Below are positions 27,094 through 40,341 of a DNA stretch of 64,000 bases, in pieces. The stretch covers positions 2,278,001 to 2,342,000 of the forward strand of contig NC_090121.1 in the NCBI RefSeq assembly GCF_023973825.1. The letters are read 5' to 3'. The notes beneath the pieces were generated by a model, which was not told the origin of the DNA, made no database searches, and saw nothing but the letters and a program-made list of their open reading frames with translations. The translations under genes and the position numbers were made by a program. How positions within the stretch are numbered: the first letter of the stretch is position 1; each line of letters starts with the position of its first letter. The DNA is from Plasmodium brasilianum. Its lineage: Eukaryota > Apicomplexa > Aconoidasida > Haemosporida > Plasmodiidae.

Positions 27094-28335
27094 ATGGGTA
27101 CTGGAGATGCTGATTTGGTAAATTTTCCATATTTAATGAAATTATTATTAATTATTTCTGTTAATATATTGTATTTCATTATATATGGCATAATTATTTT
27201 ACAAATAAAATTTTTAGTAAACATATAATTCATTCTTTTTATTTTCAGGAATATATATTAAAAGTTTTATCTGAAAATGGAAAATTTGATAAATTACAAG
27301 ATAGTGTTAATGCAAATGAATTAAGTAATTATTGCAAACAAAAAGATTCTTCAAACAGCAATTGTACAAAAGTAAAATCCGTTTGTGAGGCGATTATAAA
27401 AAAATTAAAAGCGTTTGAAAAAGATAATTGTATACAAAGTAATCACGATGACTTTTGTTCTTATTTTACTTACTGGACATATGACAAAATAAGGGAAACA
27501 TTTACAACAGAATGCAACAATAATTTTGAGAAATGTGATACCTGCAATATTAATAACATAGTTATTAATGCATATAATAAAATAATAGGTAAAAGTTGTA
27601 TATTTTATTTTGTTGGTAATTTTGAAGATTGGAAAGAAGAAAAGTATTTGTACTATTATTTTAAAAAACGTGATCATTTTAAAAACAAAAAAAATTCTGC
27701 TAGTGAAGAAAAACAAAAGTATGTTAAATTTCTTGAATATATAAAAACTATATACGAAAAACATATAAATAAATGTTGTATATATTATTTAAAGGAAAAA
27801 AATCACAATAATGACTGTCCAGAATATTTTAATTGTGAAAAAAAAAATAACCCGTATGATCTCTTGAATGAATTAAAAAATGGGCATGCTATACCAAGTG
27901 GATATTGGGAAGAGCTAATTAAAGACTTAACTATTGACAGAGATGTTATAATGAAAAGTGAAGATTTAATAAATTATTTGCGTACAAAATTATTGGAAGA
28001 TCCTTTTTACAAAGCAATAACATTTGGATTTGTTGTTGTAGGTGTACTTTTCACTGTATTTTTATTTTATAAAGTAAATAAAAATTTCATTTCAGAATAT
28101 ATATATGTTACACATTTTTATATAATTAATCTTCATTAGAATAAAAAAATTACGAAATTAAAATCTTTTGTTTCTTATACTTTTATTTTTATGTTAGATT
28201 ACTTACGGTAGAAAAAATAAAAATAAGGATAATTTTTTGGATCCAGATGGGAACCTGGGCAGATTATATCAAGAAAAACACAGAAAAACAAATTGGGATG
28301 ATAATAAAATTCGTTTATCTTATTATGCTGTGTGA
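27094..28335 (+). CDS. pir: PIR protein, intact, three exons
   Basis: This is a second PIR-superfamily protein, on the opposite strand to the others. Exon 1 is 27094..27117 (MGTGDADL), exon 2 is 27249..28073 (275 codons, after 'attttcag') and exon 3 is 28198..28335 (45 codons plus stop, after 'atgttag'). All junctions are phase 0. The predicted length is 328 residues, the usual size range. Cys-containing motifs include NYCKQKD, VCEAIIKKLKAFEKDNC, DFCSYFTYWTYDKI and NKCCIYYLKEKNHNNDCPEY. This spacing is a PIR hallmark, and SYFTYWTYDKI parallels the YCAHYTYWIYYKI segment of the neighbouring pir. A transmembrane helix (about residues 260-282) ends LFYK at the donor. The last exon is basic (YGRKNKNKDN) and ends LSYYAV, matching the usual PIR terminus. 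It lacks the long Ser/Pro-rich part of the other gene. No frame break was seen. Confidence 0.92.
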
Positions 28336-31135
28336 AATAATATGTTCTATTTTCACATGAGTTATAAAATGTTTTGGGGAAGCAGTATTGAGTTACATAT
28401 AAATCATTTTCTGGAAGTAATACAATTTAGTAAAAGAAAAAATTGAATATGTTAGTAGCATAGAAATTGAAATTGTTTATTTGAACATTACAACCTTATT
28501 TATATTAATATATTTGTTTTGCTATATTTATGTACCTATATTAAAAAAATAGAACATTCTTAATTGATATAATAGTGAAATATATTTTTATTTTTGACGA
28601 TTAATTCTTATTTTAATGTATCGTAAAATATAAATATATGATAGTTATATATTTTAATTTTCTCCATTAATATAGTGATTAGGGTTTAGCATAATGTACT
28701 TATAAACGCACATACTCGAAATGGTAAAAATTACAATACCTTATAAATTTTTGAATAACATATTTATATATGTTTATTTATTAATTTTAAAATTGTGTAT
28801 CATTAAAGATTATTTTTAATGCATAATAATCTTATAAAGGAAATTTAAAAAAGTGTATAAAGATTTATCATAAACGAGAAAATTATTAAAATGATACATT
28901 AATTACATATTAAAAAAATATTAACATATCTTTTTTTTTAAGCTGCAATAAGGAATATAAATTATATTGATGAGATGAGAAAAGGATAAAGATTTCAATT
29001 TTGAATTTTTTGGGATAAAAGATAAATGCACATGGTTATAACATTTTTTATTATTATTTAATTGAAGTACGTTAGAATCTTTTCATTCAAACTCTTTATT
29101 TTGAATAATGAAGAATAAATAAATAAATATGTAATATTTATTATTTTAAGGTATATTGATGATCCAGTATTAAATTAATTAAACAGTAAAAAATTGAAAA
29201 AAAAAAATTTTTAAATGTAAAGATCTAAGTGAATTGAGAACCATATATTAGAACGATTGAAATAGAAATTTATTAATTCAGAATGAAAAGTAAAATGAAT
29301 ATGAAAATAACATATTTTTATATGATTAGCTTTAAATTCAAAATTAATTTTTTTGGTATTTTTGCTTATTATATAGAGTTCCACTTTTATACATAATTAA
29401 TAAATAAAAAGAGGTTATTTTATGCAAGTTGAATACATAATAATATCTTTGAAAAAAAAGAAAAAGAAAAGTAATAAACGTAGAAATAGAAAAAGGATTA
29501 CTTATTAATTAGGCGTATGAAACAATTAAAATCATGAGTATTTTTCGTTCAACATGTATGAAGCATAATAATAAATATTAGACAAAGTTCTTTTTTTTCC
29601 TAATGTAACATTTTTAAATGTTTATATTGTTCACCCTATTCGCTTTGAATTGTTTGTACCTTCCGCAGAAATGATTTTAAAATAAAATTATTCACATGAT
29701 TCATACATTCAAATGGTACACAATATGTCATTCAACTTTTAATTCAATGTAAAATTATATATTTTCTGTCTATATATTTATTCATTTATAGTTTAGTATA
29801 TTGTTTAATCTTTATATATATACAGTACGTCAGATACATGTTTTAGATAACAATGTGGAAGATCAGTTGACATAATAGAATTATATTATGAAACGTACAT
29901 TTTTAGTTTTATTATTAGATTACGAGTATTATTCATTAGTAAGTTTTTTATCTTGCTTAGTTTGTGTGTCCAAAGCAAATTAACCATTAGTTATAAGTTG
30001 TAATGGAAAAGTTACATTTTCATTTATACATATTTATTAATTTAATTGGATTGTTGTTTACATAAGTATTTAGTTAACATTTAATATTTTCTTGGCCTTT
30101 TTTTTTTATAGTAATTATTGTTATGTGGAAAACTGAGGTATAATTTTTTCATGAATATTCATTTTGAGAACTACATAACATTACCAATAATAGAAAGAAT
30201 AATATGATACGTGAAATGTACATATATAACTGTATTAATTTTATTCCGCATTAATATTGTATATTTTTGTAAATTATATAGAAAAAAATGAATTTAGACA
30301 AAAATACTTAACAAAATAAATAAAATATAAAAAAACATCTGAGTAGAATAATATAAAACGCAAAAAAGACAATACTTTGTGTTCATATAAATATATGTAC
30401 TTAATAAACGAAGTGTATGTAATGTTTTTTTTTTAAAATATAAAAGAAGTAATCCTAAGTTTTATTCTTTTTTCCGAAATCAAATTAAATCTTTTGAAAA
30501 AATTAAATTATTCAAATGTACACTATTTCTATATTAATCTTTATATCTAACTAAAACACTTTATTGTATATTTTGATGTTTTTCTCAACAAAATTATTCT
30601 AATTAACATATAAAATACATGTATACAAGGTCAGTACGTAAAGTAACATAATGAGGATAATTATAAAACCTAATAAAGTTTAATCTTTAAAAATTAACAT
30701 ATATATATTGAAATACAAATAATAGAATAAACATAAATACCATAAAAAACGGAACAATATAATTTGTAATAATAAAACTTTTAACAAATAACTAAAATAA
30801 TCGTATTTAAACGATTTTTTTTAGATGTATAAATAAAAAAAAAATAAAATAAAAAAATGTATTTTTCTTATAGAAGTAATGAAATAATTATTATATATAT
30901 AAACGTAAAATATATAGATGAACTATTTAAAATATGTAGTATACGAGTAACAGTTGGCGCATTTTTTTAGATAAAAACTGAAAAGAATATAATTTATGTA
31001 TAAAATATATTATGGAAACATTATGTACTCAATGCAAAAATTTTCATAGGAATGATTATAAGTGTATTCAGTTCAAAGTTTTAAAAGAATCATTCTTTAG
31101 TATAAATCTAAGGTCATTTCAGAAATTTTTTTATA
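28336..31135. other. AT-rich intergenic
   Basis: No gene was found. From about 29.9 kb rightward the text resembles 10.1-11.3 kb, the 3' flank of the block B exported gene. For example, 'tttagataaaaattgaaaa' at 11180 matches 'tttagataaaaactgaaaa' at 30967. One isolated 'agggttta' near 28680 is not a telomere array. Confidence 0.45.
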
Positions 31136-31915
31136 TTAATATGAATTGTTATATCTTAACTTATTTGACTTATTATCTTTTATTGTTACATAAGGATATA
31201 AAGATAATAACGATAAAATGTAAAATGTAAACATTAAAATAATAGCTGGATACAAAGATTTGGAGATAAGTTTAGCTGGAACATAATTTTTTGCCAAGAA
31301 TGTATTAATAGACTTACGCGTATTTTTAGCGTATTCCTTAGATGTATCTTCTATGTTTATGTTCATATCATGTAAAACATCTGGTAGTGTTCGTATCTGT
31401 TTGTCACTATTTGTACCTAATTTCTTTAAAAAACTGCAATTTGAGGATGATTCATCTTCTTCAGTTGACACATATTCTTCCTTTTGATGCATTTTTTTTA
31501 AATTATCAAGATCTGTTTTATAATAATTATAATCGTCCAATAATATGTATTGCTACTGAAATTAGCATTTGAATCCTACTTTTGAAGGCGATTCAAAGCC
31601 TTCAAAATATGTTAAAGTTGGTCCGTATAATAATCTCCTTATTGTTACAACTTATGTATTACCTAAGTAGATTTTCTTAATAGATAATTTTCATAAGGTA
31701 TTTTTCTAAAAATTATGGTAAATATTTAAGAAAATATAAAGGTTTCCACATAAATAAAATATTAGTTTTAAAATAAAAATGTAATATTACACAAGTATAA
31801 CAATTATTGTATATAATAATTATGCAAACTCATAGGAATACTGGCATATCCATATTAGAAGGGTAAATGAAAAAATTTTAATGATGAAGAAAAATTTATT
31901 TATTTGTTCCATCAT
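31136..31915 (-). pseudogene. Exported-protein pseudogene (block C)
   Basis: This is the counterpart of the exported gene at 11.4-12.2 kb. Exon 1 reads MMEQINKFFFIIKIFSFTLL and continues IWICQYSYE. The donor is damaged: the text after TATGA is GTTTGC, shifted by one base relative to TATGAA|GTAGAA of block B, so phase is lost or a weak donor is used. The exon-2 segment after 'atttttag' carries four in-frame stops before the PEXEL-like RRLLYGP and shortly after it. A 134-codon open stretch follows to 31136, with an acidic part (STEEDESSS) and a hydrophobic segment PAIILMFTFYILSLLSLYPY near the C-terminus. The open stretch and membrane segment show recent loss or decay from the 5' side. It could be called an intact short ORF, but without a usable start the pseudogene reading is better. 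Confidence 0.75.
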
Positions 31916-34900
31916 GTTAACTTTATTTTGAAGTAACAAATCTTTTGCGATAATAATAATATTAGAATTATTATTTTTTAGGAATGATTCTATAGAAGAT
32001 ATGAAATAATTTGTTTGTTTTGTTACCCATTTAAAATTTGAAACCATTTAGCTATCATTAGTTATTGATAATTGTGGCATGTATTATAATTTAAAAAGTG
32101 AAAGAATAAATTAAGTAAAAATATTTTAGTCAAATTTCTATGTAATTATATTATTAATTAATTTGTCATAAATAGATTAAGACTTTAAAAGACAGATAAT
32201 TATTATATAATAATTACAACTAGAGATTCTATAAATAATTTACTTCAAAAAAATTATTTATTATGTGCACATATCATTGAAGAGAATCCCTAAATTATTT
32301 ATTTATGCCTAATAAAATTTAGTAAAATTACATAACAAATATACATAAAATAACCTTTCAAAAATTATAATTCTAAATTTCTTTATTACGATTAAAATAA
32401 TGAAAAATATATGGAAAGAGTCTAAATTATTGCACGATAAAATTTGTATTAAAGAATTTGAAATAAAAATAATTAGAACAACATTAAACTTATTTAGTAA
32501 CATTAATAATAATTTAATAGGAATTAATACGCATGAGGTATATAAAATGTTAACATAATTATATATTTCAAGTACAAAATTTTAATAGTTCCTTAATAAT
32601 AAAATATATATTATACGAAGTTTTATTATTAAATTACATAATAAATTATAGTTTTGTATTTTTAGGTAACACACAATTCTACTAATGTCCCCTCGCAATT
32701 TATTGGCTTTGGTATTAATAAAATAATTTTAATAATGCAATATATGAAATAATATTAAAAATAAATCGCTGAATATTAATTTTATTTTTTTAATTCTGGA
32801 GATAAAAACAAGAAAATATAATAAAAAAAAAAAAAAAATAATAATAATTTTATAAATATTAAAGATGTTGTGAAGTTTTATATAAGCTTAATTAAATTAA
32901 GCTTTTACAATTCTCCAAAATGAAAATTTTAGCTATATTAAATTCTTTAATAAAAAAATACTTTCAAGTATACAGAGAAATGGTTTCATTAATATAAAGC
33001 TATGAAAACAAGATTATTCTTAACTAAAAAATTCATCGTCTTTACATATAATAATGAAATGGTAAATAAAATTATGTGCATAATTTTTACAACATATTAT
33101 TAAATTGTTATTATTTTTTATATTTCCTTAAATTTACAATGATATAGCTTATTTAAACAAATATATAAACATATTACAGGTTTATCAAATATTTCTGCTG
33201 TGCAATATATATATAATGAAAATATTAATGTTTGTTCTTTACAGTTAATATATTTATATTGAACCATATATTACTATTAATTACTATTTTTAGTTACCTT
33301 CATTTATAAATATATACATATTCAAGTTTGCAAAAAAAATATTATTTTTCAAAAACAATAAAATTTTTTAGTATGTAAAAACATTTTTTGTAAGATTTTA
33401 CAACAGAAAATTATTAACCATTTAAAATATATTTATAATATTAACTATAACTGTGTATAATATTTATTGGGTGTTTTTACATTCCAATAATTTAAAAAGA
33501 GAACCTTTCCTTAAATTTTAATTTACAGTTTCTTGATCTAGCTCTTGTGTTATAAATAGTTAATGATGATGAAACGTAGTTTAAGAAAAAAAAGTTGTTC
33601 ATGAATTTTATATATAAATTATGAATTAATGTGTTAAATCTAAAAAAAATTAATTTAAATTGATGATAATTTTTAACCGTAATGCGTTTTGAACATAATT
33701 ATAAATAAGAAATTAATAAATATTAGAACAAACATAGATATGATAAACATTTATTTAGAGGGCAACTTTAAAAAAAGAAAGAAAAATACATGTATTTTTA
33801 TATACAAGAAAATTATTAATAATTTATATTATATATAGCATTACTTATAGAATGCTGAGGTAAATATATACACAAAGATTCATTCATAATATTTTATTTG
33901 ATGTAATACGAATGCAATGAAAAGTTACTATATGAACAAATATCTAATAACAGAAAGTTTGGTATTTCTTGACCAATGTTTTTGAGTACATTTCTAATCA
34001 ATTATATTAATTATCATATATAGGAAATATAAATAAACTTCGTAATATATGAACGAGCTATGTTTATGAGGAATATATTATAGAAATAATAAAATCTCTA
34101 TTATAGATTATAGTAATTTGTAAAATATATATATATATATATAAAAAAAAAGGTATATTGTACTAAATAGAAGAAACTAATGCTAAGGGAAAGTTAAAAT
34201 AATAATAATAATATTGTGCTATAGTTTTCCATTATGAATGTTATATGTTAATTTGTTCTAAAAATCTTTTTATAAAAATCTCAGAGAAATTACATTTTGG
34301 TTTTATCTAATTTTTCGTTTAATGAAAATATGTAATTTAAAGAAGTTTAAATTATTTTTTCTTTCTTCGAACATAATTATATTTTATAAAATAAAATAAA
34401 CCTATGCAAACATAAAAAAGTTAGTAACTTATTCTGAATATTTTGAAACTTTTTTGTCGAAAAAAAATAAGAAATTTTCATATATCCGTAACATATTCTT
34501 TATTCTTGAATGTTTTATCAATTTTCATATTATAGAAACATAATGAATAATATAATATAGATGAATAAATGTTCAATAGTTTTATTGTTTTTTATGAGTA
34601 AAAAGGTTATTATGTATATATATTTATAAATATTTAATTATCCATGTTAAAGCTATAATCATTTTTATAATGATCCTTTACAAATAAATTAATAACTGTA
34701 ATTATATTTTCCAAATACACAGGAATATTTTAATCATTCATTTTAGATGTCACAAATAGATATTGGGAACAGCATATAATTGATATTATGCTACATAAGG
34801 AAGATATACAGAGAAGACATAACTGTATCAATCTATATAAATTTTTACAAATGTAAACTATATAAAGTTTGGAATTTAATGTTATTCATTAAATATATTC

Positions 34901-35559
34901 TAACTTTGGATAATAAAATTATATGTGATACGCATATTATTATTGTACATCTTATTAATGAAATAAAAATATATTATCAAAGAATGTAATGATTATTTTT
35001 TTCCATGGTACATTAAAAATGTGCATATTATTAAATGTACTAAAAAAAAATTCCTCTTATGATAAAATATAACATTATATAGTTATAAAATTTCCTCGAT
35101 AAATTGCATAAAGGAAATTTAGGCAAATTAAATATTTAAGAAAAACAGAAAATAATTAGCATATAATATTATATAATTAAAGGAATGCTTGTGATAGTAT
35201 AATAATGTTCTCTCTAATATTATTATTATAGGAATCTGGTTTTCAGTATTATATATTAACATAACATATATATATATAAGAAATTAATATACTTTTTAGT
35301 ATAATGAGCTATAAATTTAACATATCTTATAGTTTTACTGAAAAATTAGTTATGGTTTCAAGCAAAAAATGTTGCTTAAAACTTCCAAAATTGACATTCT
35401 GATGATTAATAGGTAAAAATCAATTATAATTAATATGAATATATTAAAAACTCCCTATTTTTATAGAAAAAATGATTAACATAAATTTTTTATAGATATC
35501 TTTAAAGAAATAAAAAAAATTATATATATTGAGAATATCTTTTAAAAATCTGCACTTTA
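31916..35559. other. AT-rich spacer, block C
   Basis: No gene was found. It is the equivalent of 12.2-15.8 kb, with the same order of short similar segments (see 33355-33430 against 13620-13700, and 34690-34780 against 14960-15030, the latter pair sharing 'agatgtcacaaa'). Confidence 0.6.
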
Positions 35560-36700
35560 TTCATTACATGTGGCCCTTGGTTTTTTCTTTTGTATTCCCC
35601 ATTACTTAATTTGCTTCTTCTTTTTTCTTTTATGATATCAGAATATATAAGGAATATTTTTCATAGACAACAGATGTTTTCTCTTAAATATAATCAAAAT
35701 ATATATTAAATGTATGCCTATTAATTTAGAAAATGTCTTTTTTGCTATTTCTATGGGTTTGTCTTTTTTCCTAGCATTAACTATGAAATTTAAGTATGTG
35801 TAATCATCTCTTATCCCATCATTTATCTACTTGTTAAAATTGGCTTCCACTATATGATCAATATTTTCCTTTTTTCCACCATTTTTAATAACATGTCCGT
35901 TAAAAGCAGTTATGTCTTTTTTTATTCCTGTTTTTCTCCTAAAATATATGTTTGTCTTTTATATATTTAAGGAACTATCAAAATAAAATTCCCAATTTTC
36001 TATATTATCTTTTTTTATGATTTCTTCTACTACTTGTGTAAGGGAGCTATACACCGTTTTGTAAATTTTTTTTTTAATATTTATGTAATTTTTCATAATA
36101 TTATTTGTGAGTGAATTCTTGCATATTTATTAATGATGTATCATTTTTATTTTCTTCAGTTTTGTATTAATATAACATATTTTGTAATCCTTTTTACATT
36201 ATCTTATACCAGCGATAATCTAAATATTGCTTTATAATAATACTTTTTTTGTACATCCACTATTTCCTTATGTCTATTTTTGTTTGTAGAAATTGAACTT
36301 TTGGAATTGTGTTTAGCAATACCCTTTTTAATTCTTGAGCTTTCTTTCGGTGGGCTTATTCTTTCTTGTGTTTATATTTTAAATAATGAAACCAGGCTAC
36401 ATTTCTCAATTTTAATGAATTTTTTGTAAGTTATTATCTTCATTTATTCCTTAGAATATTTTGCTTTTTATTTTCATCAGTGCTTTTAATATATTCCATT
36501 GTTAGTTTATCTTCTGTTAAATTAGGTTGTTTTTCACATGCCTTTTTTGCGAACACTTGCAGGAAAATTTCTAAAAGATCTCTTTTCTTTAATTCGAATT
36601 CTACTTTTTTGTATTTTTTGAGTATCTCCATATGTACTTTTATTATATTTTTGGTCCTATTCTTTTCTCTATGTGGAATGTTATTATATTTTTTCATGTT
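35560..36700 (-). pseudogene. STP1 C-terminal remnant (block C)
   Basis: Only the Trp-rich cytoplasmic part of STP1 can be recognised. At 36697-36440 a clear frame reads HREKNRTKNIIKVHMEILKK, then FELKKRDLLEIFLQVFAKKA and DENKKQNILRNK. This matches, in order, the VHMEALKQYKNEEWIFHKVEFLEVCLVEF and KKQKILWNKW region of the block B copy, with the Trp residues largely lost. Near 36250 a fragment reads WMYKKSIIIKQYLDYRWYK, the equivalent of the WRQWTSKKGIIMEQYLAQ motif, reached only after frameshifts. No N-terminal Cys block was found upstream (36.7-38.5 kb), so the gene is 5'-truncated or decayed there. Confidence 0.75.
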
Positions 36701-39199
36701 AAGTTTATTAATTCAGTACTACAGCACATAGTCGAGTGAACTAATATGTTACCTACGATAAATACATATTCATAATTATATATTTGTAGTCGTATTTGTA
36801 CATATTTTAAATGTTATGTATTAGTATTAAAAATATTAGTATCGCAATTGGTATGGCTTAATTTACTATATAGTTATTTTTATATAAACAAAATTCATTA
36901 GTTAGTTTAATATATCTGTCAACTGTACAAAGAATATATTAAGAGATGAAAGTAATACATATATATTTTAATATTATAATAAACTCTATTTAATTTAAAC
37001 ATTACTTTTATAATATAAGAAAATAATTTATTACTAAGAATATGCAATATGAGGATGTTTATATATGTCCCTTCAACATGTTTTCGACAAATAAGAGGGG
37101 AATGGTGAGTTTAAATAAATTTTAAAACTAACTAAAAAAGGTAATATTTAAAAAAAAAGAGATTGATCTAAGTTTATATATTCTATATATAAAAAAAAAA
37201 AAATATATATATATTTATATTCGATTAAACTAAAAAATCGTTTTTATAACATATAGAAGGTTACAGAACTATTATGAATTAGGATAAGAACACTAACAAG
37301 AGAATATGCTATATATATATTTATACAACAACTAGGAAGTAAAATTTTATAATAAGAAAGAGAAATATCAATTTGTAACTTTTTATTATAAAAAGTAAAT
37401 TGAAAACGTGTGGCTTAAGCACTGGAAAATAAGTTAAAAACATTATATATAAAAGATTATTTTTTTTTTAATAAATTATATAATTAAGAATAAAGTATTA
37501 GATGATGTCTGGAGAAATTAGAAATGACCTTGAAAGTTTTTTGAAAAACAAAATATGATACACTTAAATTTTTAAAATACAATTAAGGAGTGAAGAGGTA
37601 AAAGTATTTAACTATTAGTGATAAAAAATCTATATATAATATATTATATGTGTATAATAATATGTTGCATATTCTACATAGGCATACATTGATAAATAAA
37701 GATAAAATATTTCTTTACATAAGTTGTAAAGTTAATCATATATATATATATATATATATATATTACAAATTAAATTTTGCTCATTATGGGTTTTATAAAA
37801 TTGGTTAATAGTTTTTTAGCTGTACTTGATTTTCATAACAAAATATTAATATGAAATATCATACTTCATTATGAATGAGGTGGAAAATTTCGACCAATTA
37901 AATATTCGGATTGTAAAAATATTTAAAATATTTTACCCTTATGAATTTTTTATTTTTTCTTTTGATAATTTACATGTGAATTAGATGAACTGTTTCATTT
38001 AAATATATTATTAATATTAACAAATATGTAGGATACCTTTTTAATGTAGAATTATTAATGTAATGTATATCTTGTAATACATTAATTTTTTTTTTTATTT
38101 TTTAATGACATATATTTTTTGGGGGGAACGTGATCAATTATTTGCAAAATACAAAAGCAAAATATTAGAAAAATCACAAATAAACAAAGGAGGAAACAAT
38201 CTTTTGAATTTTTTATAAAGTTTTACAGAGGTAATTGTATGTATCGGACATTATAAAAAGAATATAAACCTCTTTTAAATTCATATTGTGATGCCCTATA
38301 CATATATAATAGTATAATAATTCTACGTATTATAGAAGAAATTAATTAAAATATAATTATAAAAAATAGATAAATAATAAAATTAATGTAAAATTAATGA
38401 ACAATATAAAATTGAAAATATGCGATAATTCTAAAAGAATCACAGAAAAATATATGTTTTGTGCACTGGAAAAGAGGCACACTTGTCAGTACTAAACTAG
38501 AAAAATAATAGAGAAAGCTTAATTCCATGAAAAGAATTTTTAAAAATTATATAAACTGTATATAAAACAAAAAAGAAAAATCAATGAAATATAACAAGAC
38601 ATGGAGTATCCATGTTTGGAAAGTTCGTATATATTATAAGGCACATGCTACATAGGAACAGAAACAAAAATGTATTTTGCTATAAATAAAAATTAATGAT
38701 ATATAATTTCATTTTATTTGAATAAAATAACAAGTTTTAGTTGATAATTTTATTATAATTATGATTATAATACTACAACTGAAATTTTTTTTTTCAACAA
38801 AAAATAGAAAATTTAATTTAACTGTATAATATTATATATTTTAATAAATTAAGAAAAACAAAAAATTGGATACATAATGAATAAAACTATAATTAGTTTT
38901 TATTAACATATATATATAAAATCAAACAAATATGCAAATGGTCTAAAAAGATAAAAATTTGTACATATTACACTAAAGTAAAAATCAAAGTAAACAAACT
39001 AAAAATTTTATGAAAATGTTTACTTTGTATAAGGAAAGAAAAATTTAATTAAAGATAATTTTTTAAAATTTTAATTTAAAAAAATCAAATATTTTGATTA
39101 TTCATACTTATCTACGTATTTATCCCTATGGAATTGTAAAATATTAACAATATTCAAGTATATATATATAATTAAATTAATAATTCGTTATTATAATGG
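36701..39199. other. AT-rich intergenic
   Basis: No gene was found. A (AT)n run lies at 37738-37763. A pir gene would be expected near here by comparison with blocks A and B, but no PIR motif was seen. Confidence 0.45.
37738..37763. repeat. (AT)n microsatellite
   Basis: An AT dinucleotide run of about 26 bases in intergenic DNA. Confidence 0.95.
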
Positions 39200-40341
39200 T
39201 TATAATGATCTCATATGTTCTTTGAAAGTGAATCTCATAGAATCTAATTTTACTAATTTATGTAAAGTATAAAATAACATTAAAAGAGTTATAGCGCAAA
39301 GAAAAGCTTGTATATAAAATTTTTGTAGGCATCCCATTATAAAAGGCAAGACAATGTTTATTACAATGGGTGAAAATACCTTATAATGATTTATAAGTTT
39401 TATAATTTTTTTTGGGGTACTCATCTTTTTGTTGTTAAAATCTTTAGTTTTATAATCGGATTCTAATGCACGGTACATTGCAAGTTCAATGTTTTTGTCT
39501 AAATTCTTTAAAAAATTAAGAAAGCCTGACTTGGATTTTTCATTTTTAAGTGCAATGTGTTCTAACTTTTCTAGTTTTTCTACTTTTTGCTCATATGGTA
39601 AATCTGAATCTTTATATACGAAATACTCGTCTTCTTCTAATTTATTTATTTCTGTATTTTTGTCTCTATTTATTTTACCATTATTATTGAACTTCTTAGA
39701 AATATTTTTTTTTTGTTCTTTTTTTTTTTTATTATTATCATCTGGTAAATAATCAATTGATACATACGGATCCAAGCTATCATTTGAATCATGCAAATAG
39801 TTTTTTGAATTAACAGTGTTAAATATTAATACATCAGATATAGATTCAAAACTATCATAATAATTTTGAGAATTTGCACTAAGTACTAACGTATTATATT
39901 TTTTTGCTAAGTTCTTACCATTTTTTGTTGAATCAAATTCTTTTCTAAAAGTATCATCATAAATGTTGTGCCTGTCTATTTCATTTAGTCTTAAATTTTT
40001 ATTACTCCTTACGTCATACAGTTCGCTGTTTCCCTTTAATAATCTGAAATTTCTCGTATTCAAAGCGCTATTTTGGCGGATTACATTATTCCAAGAATTA
40101 CCAAAGTTTTTTGACTAAAGATTAAGACAAATGTTTATCATTTAAGCAAATATATTTAGTTCTATTAATATTTATAAATTTTTCATTTTAAAGGGAAAAA
40201 TATAAAATAATTTAACATTGCTGAAAATTTTATATTTATTTTTTATTATACCTCATGGAGGAACTCCCATGAACATATTAAAAAGGTTAATGTAGATGCA
40301 TTAGTAACAAGAGACAATAATTTGTTTTTAATTTTCATCAT
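39200..40341 (-). CDS. Plasmodium exported protein with two C-terminal TM helices
   Basis: Function unknown. Exon 1 (40341..40252, 30 codons) begins MMKIKNKLLSLVTNASTLTF and supplies a hydrophobic signal anchor ending WEFLHE at a GTATAA donor. Exon 2 (40114..39200, 304 codons plus stop) follows 'ctttag' in phase 0. The predicted length is 334 residues. Exon 2 opens SKNFGNSWNNVIRQNSALNT and then has RNFRLLKGN (R at about residue 54), a PEXEL-like R-x-L core typical of this class though not the canonical RxLxE/Q/D. The middle is Asn/Lys/Asp-rich with a lysine cluster (NNKKKKEQKKN) and a charged helical part around EEDEYFVYKDSDLPYEQKV. Two adjacent hydrophobic helices (about 278-295 and 297-314) precede a short basic tail. 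No frame break was seen. The true reading extends upstream of the TTG at 40063. It is not obviously a copy of the exported genes of blocks B and C. Confidence 0.85.

Noticed and set aside
27405..27764. Minus-strand open frame of 119 codons, Phe/Ile-rich
   Set aside because: It lies wholly inside exon 2 of the plus-strand pir and is its antisense shadow.
28675..28695. Single 'agggttta' resembling a Plasmodium telomere unit
   Set aside because: Only one unit is present, with no array, so it does not mark a telomere.
31820..32047. 75-codon minus-strand frame extended upstream of the signal-anchor exon
   Set aside because: The 5' extension before MMEQINK is chance; family members begin at the Met just before the hydrophobic run.
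36480..36731. Plus-strand frame with hydrophobic stretches
   Set aside because: It is antisense to the STP1 remnant at 36440-36697 and has no family resemblance.
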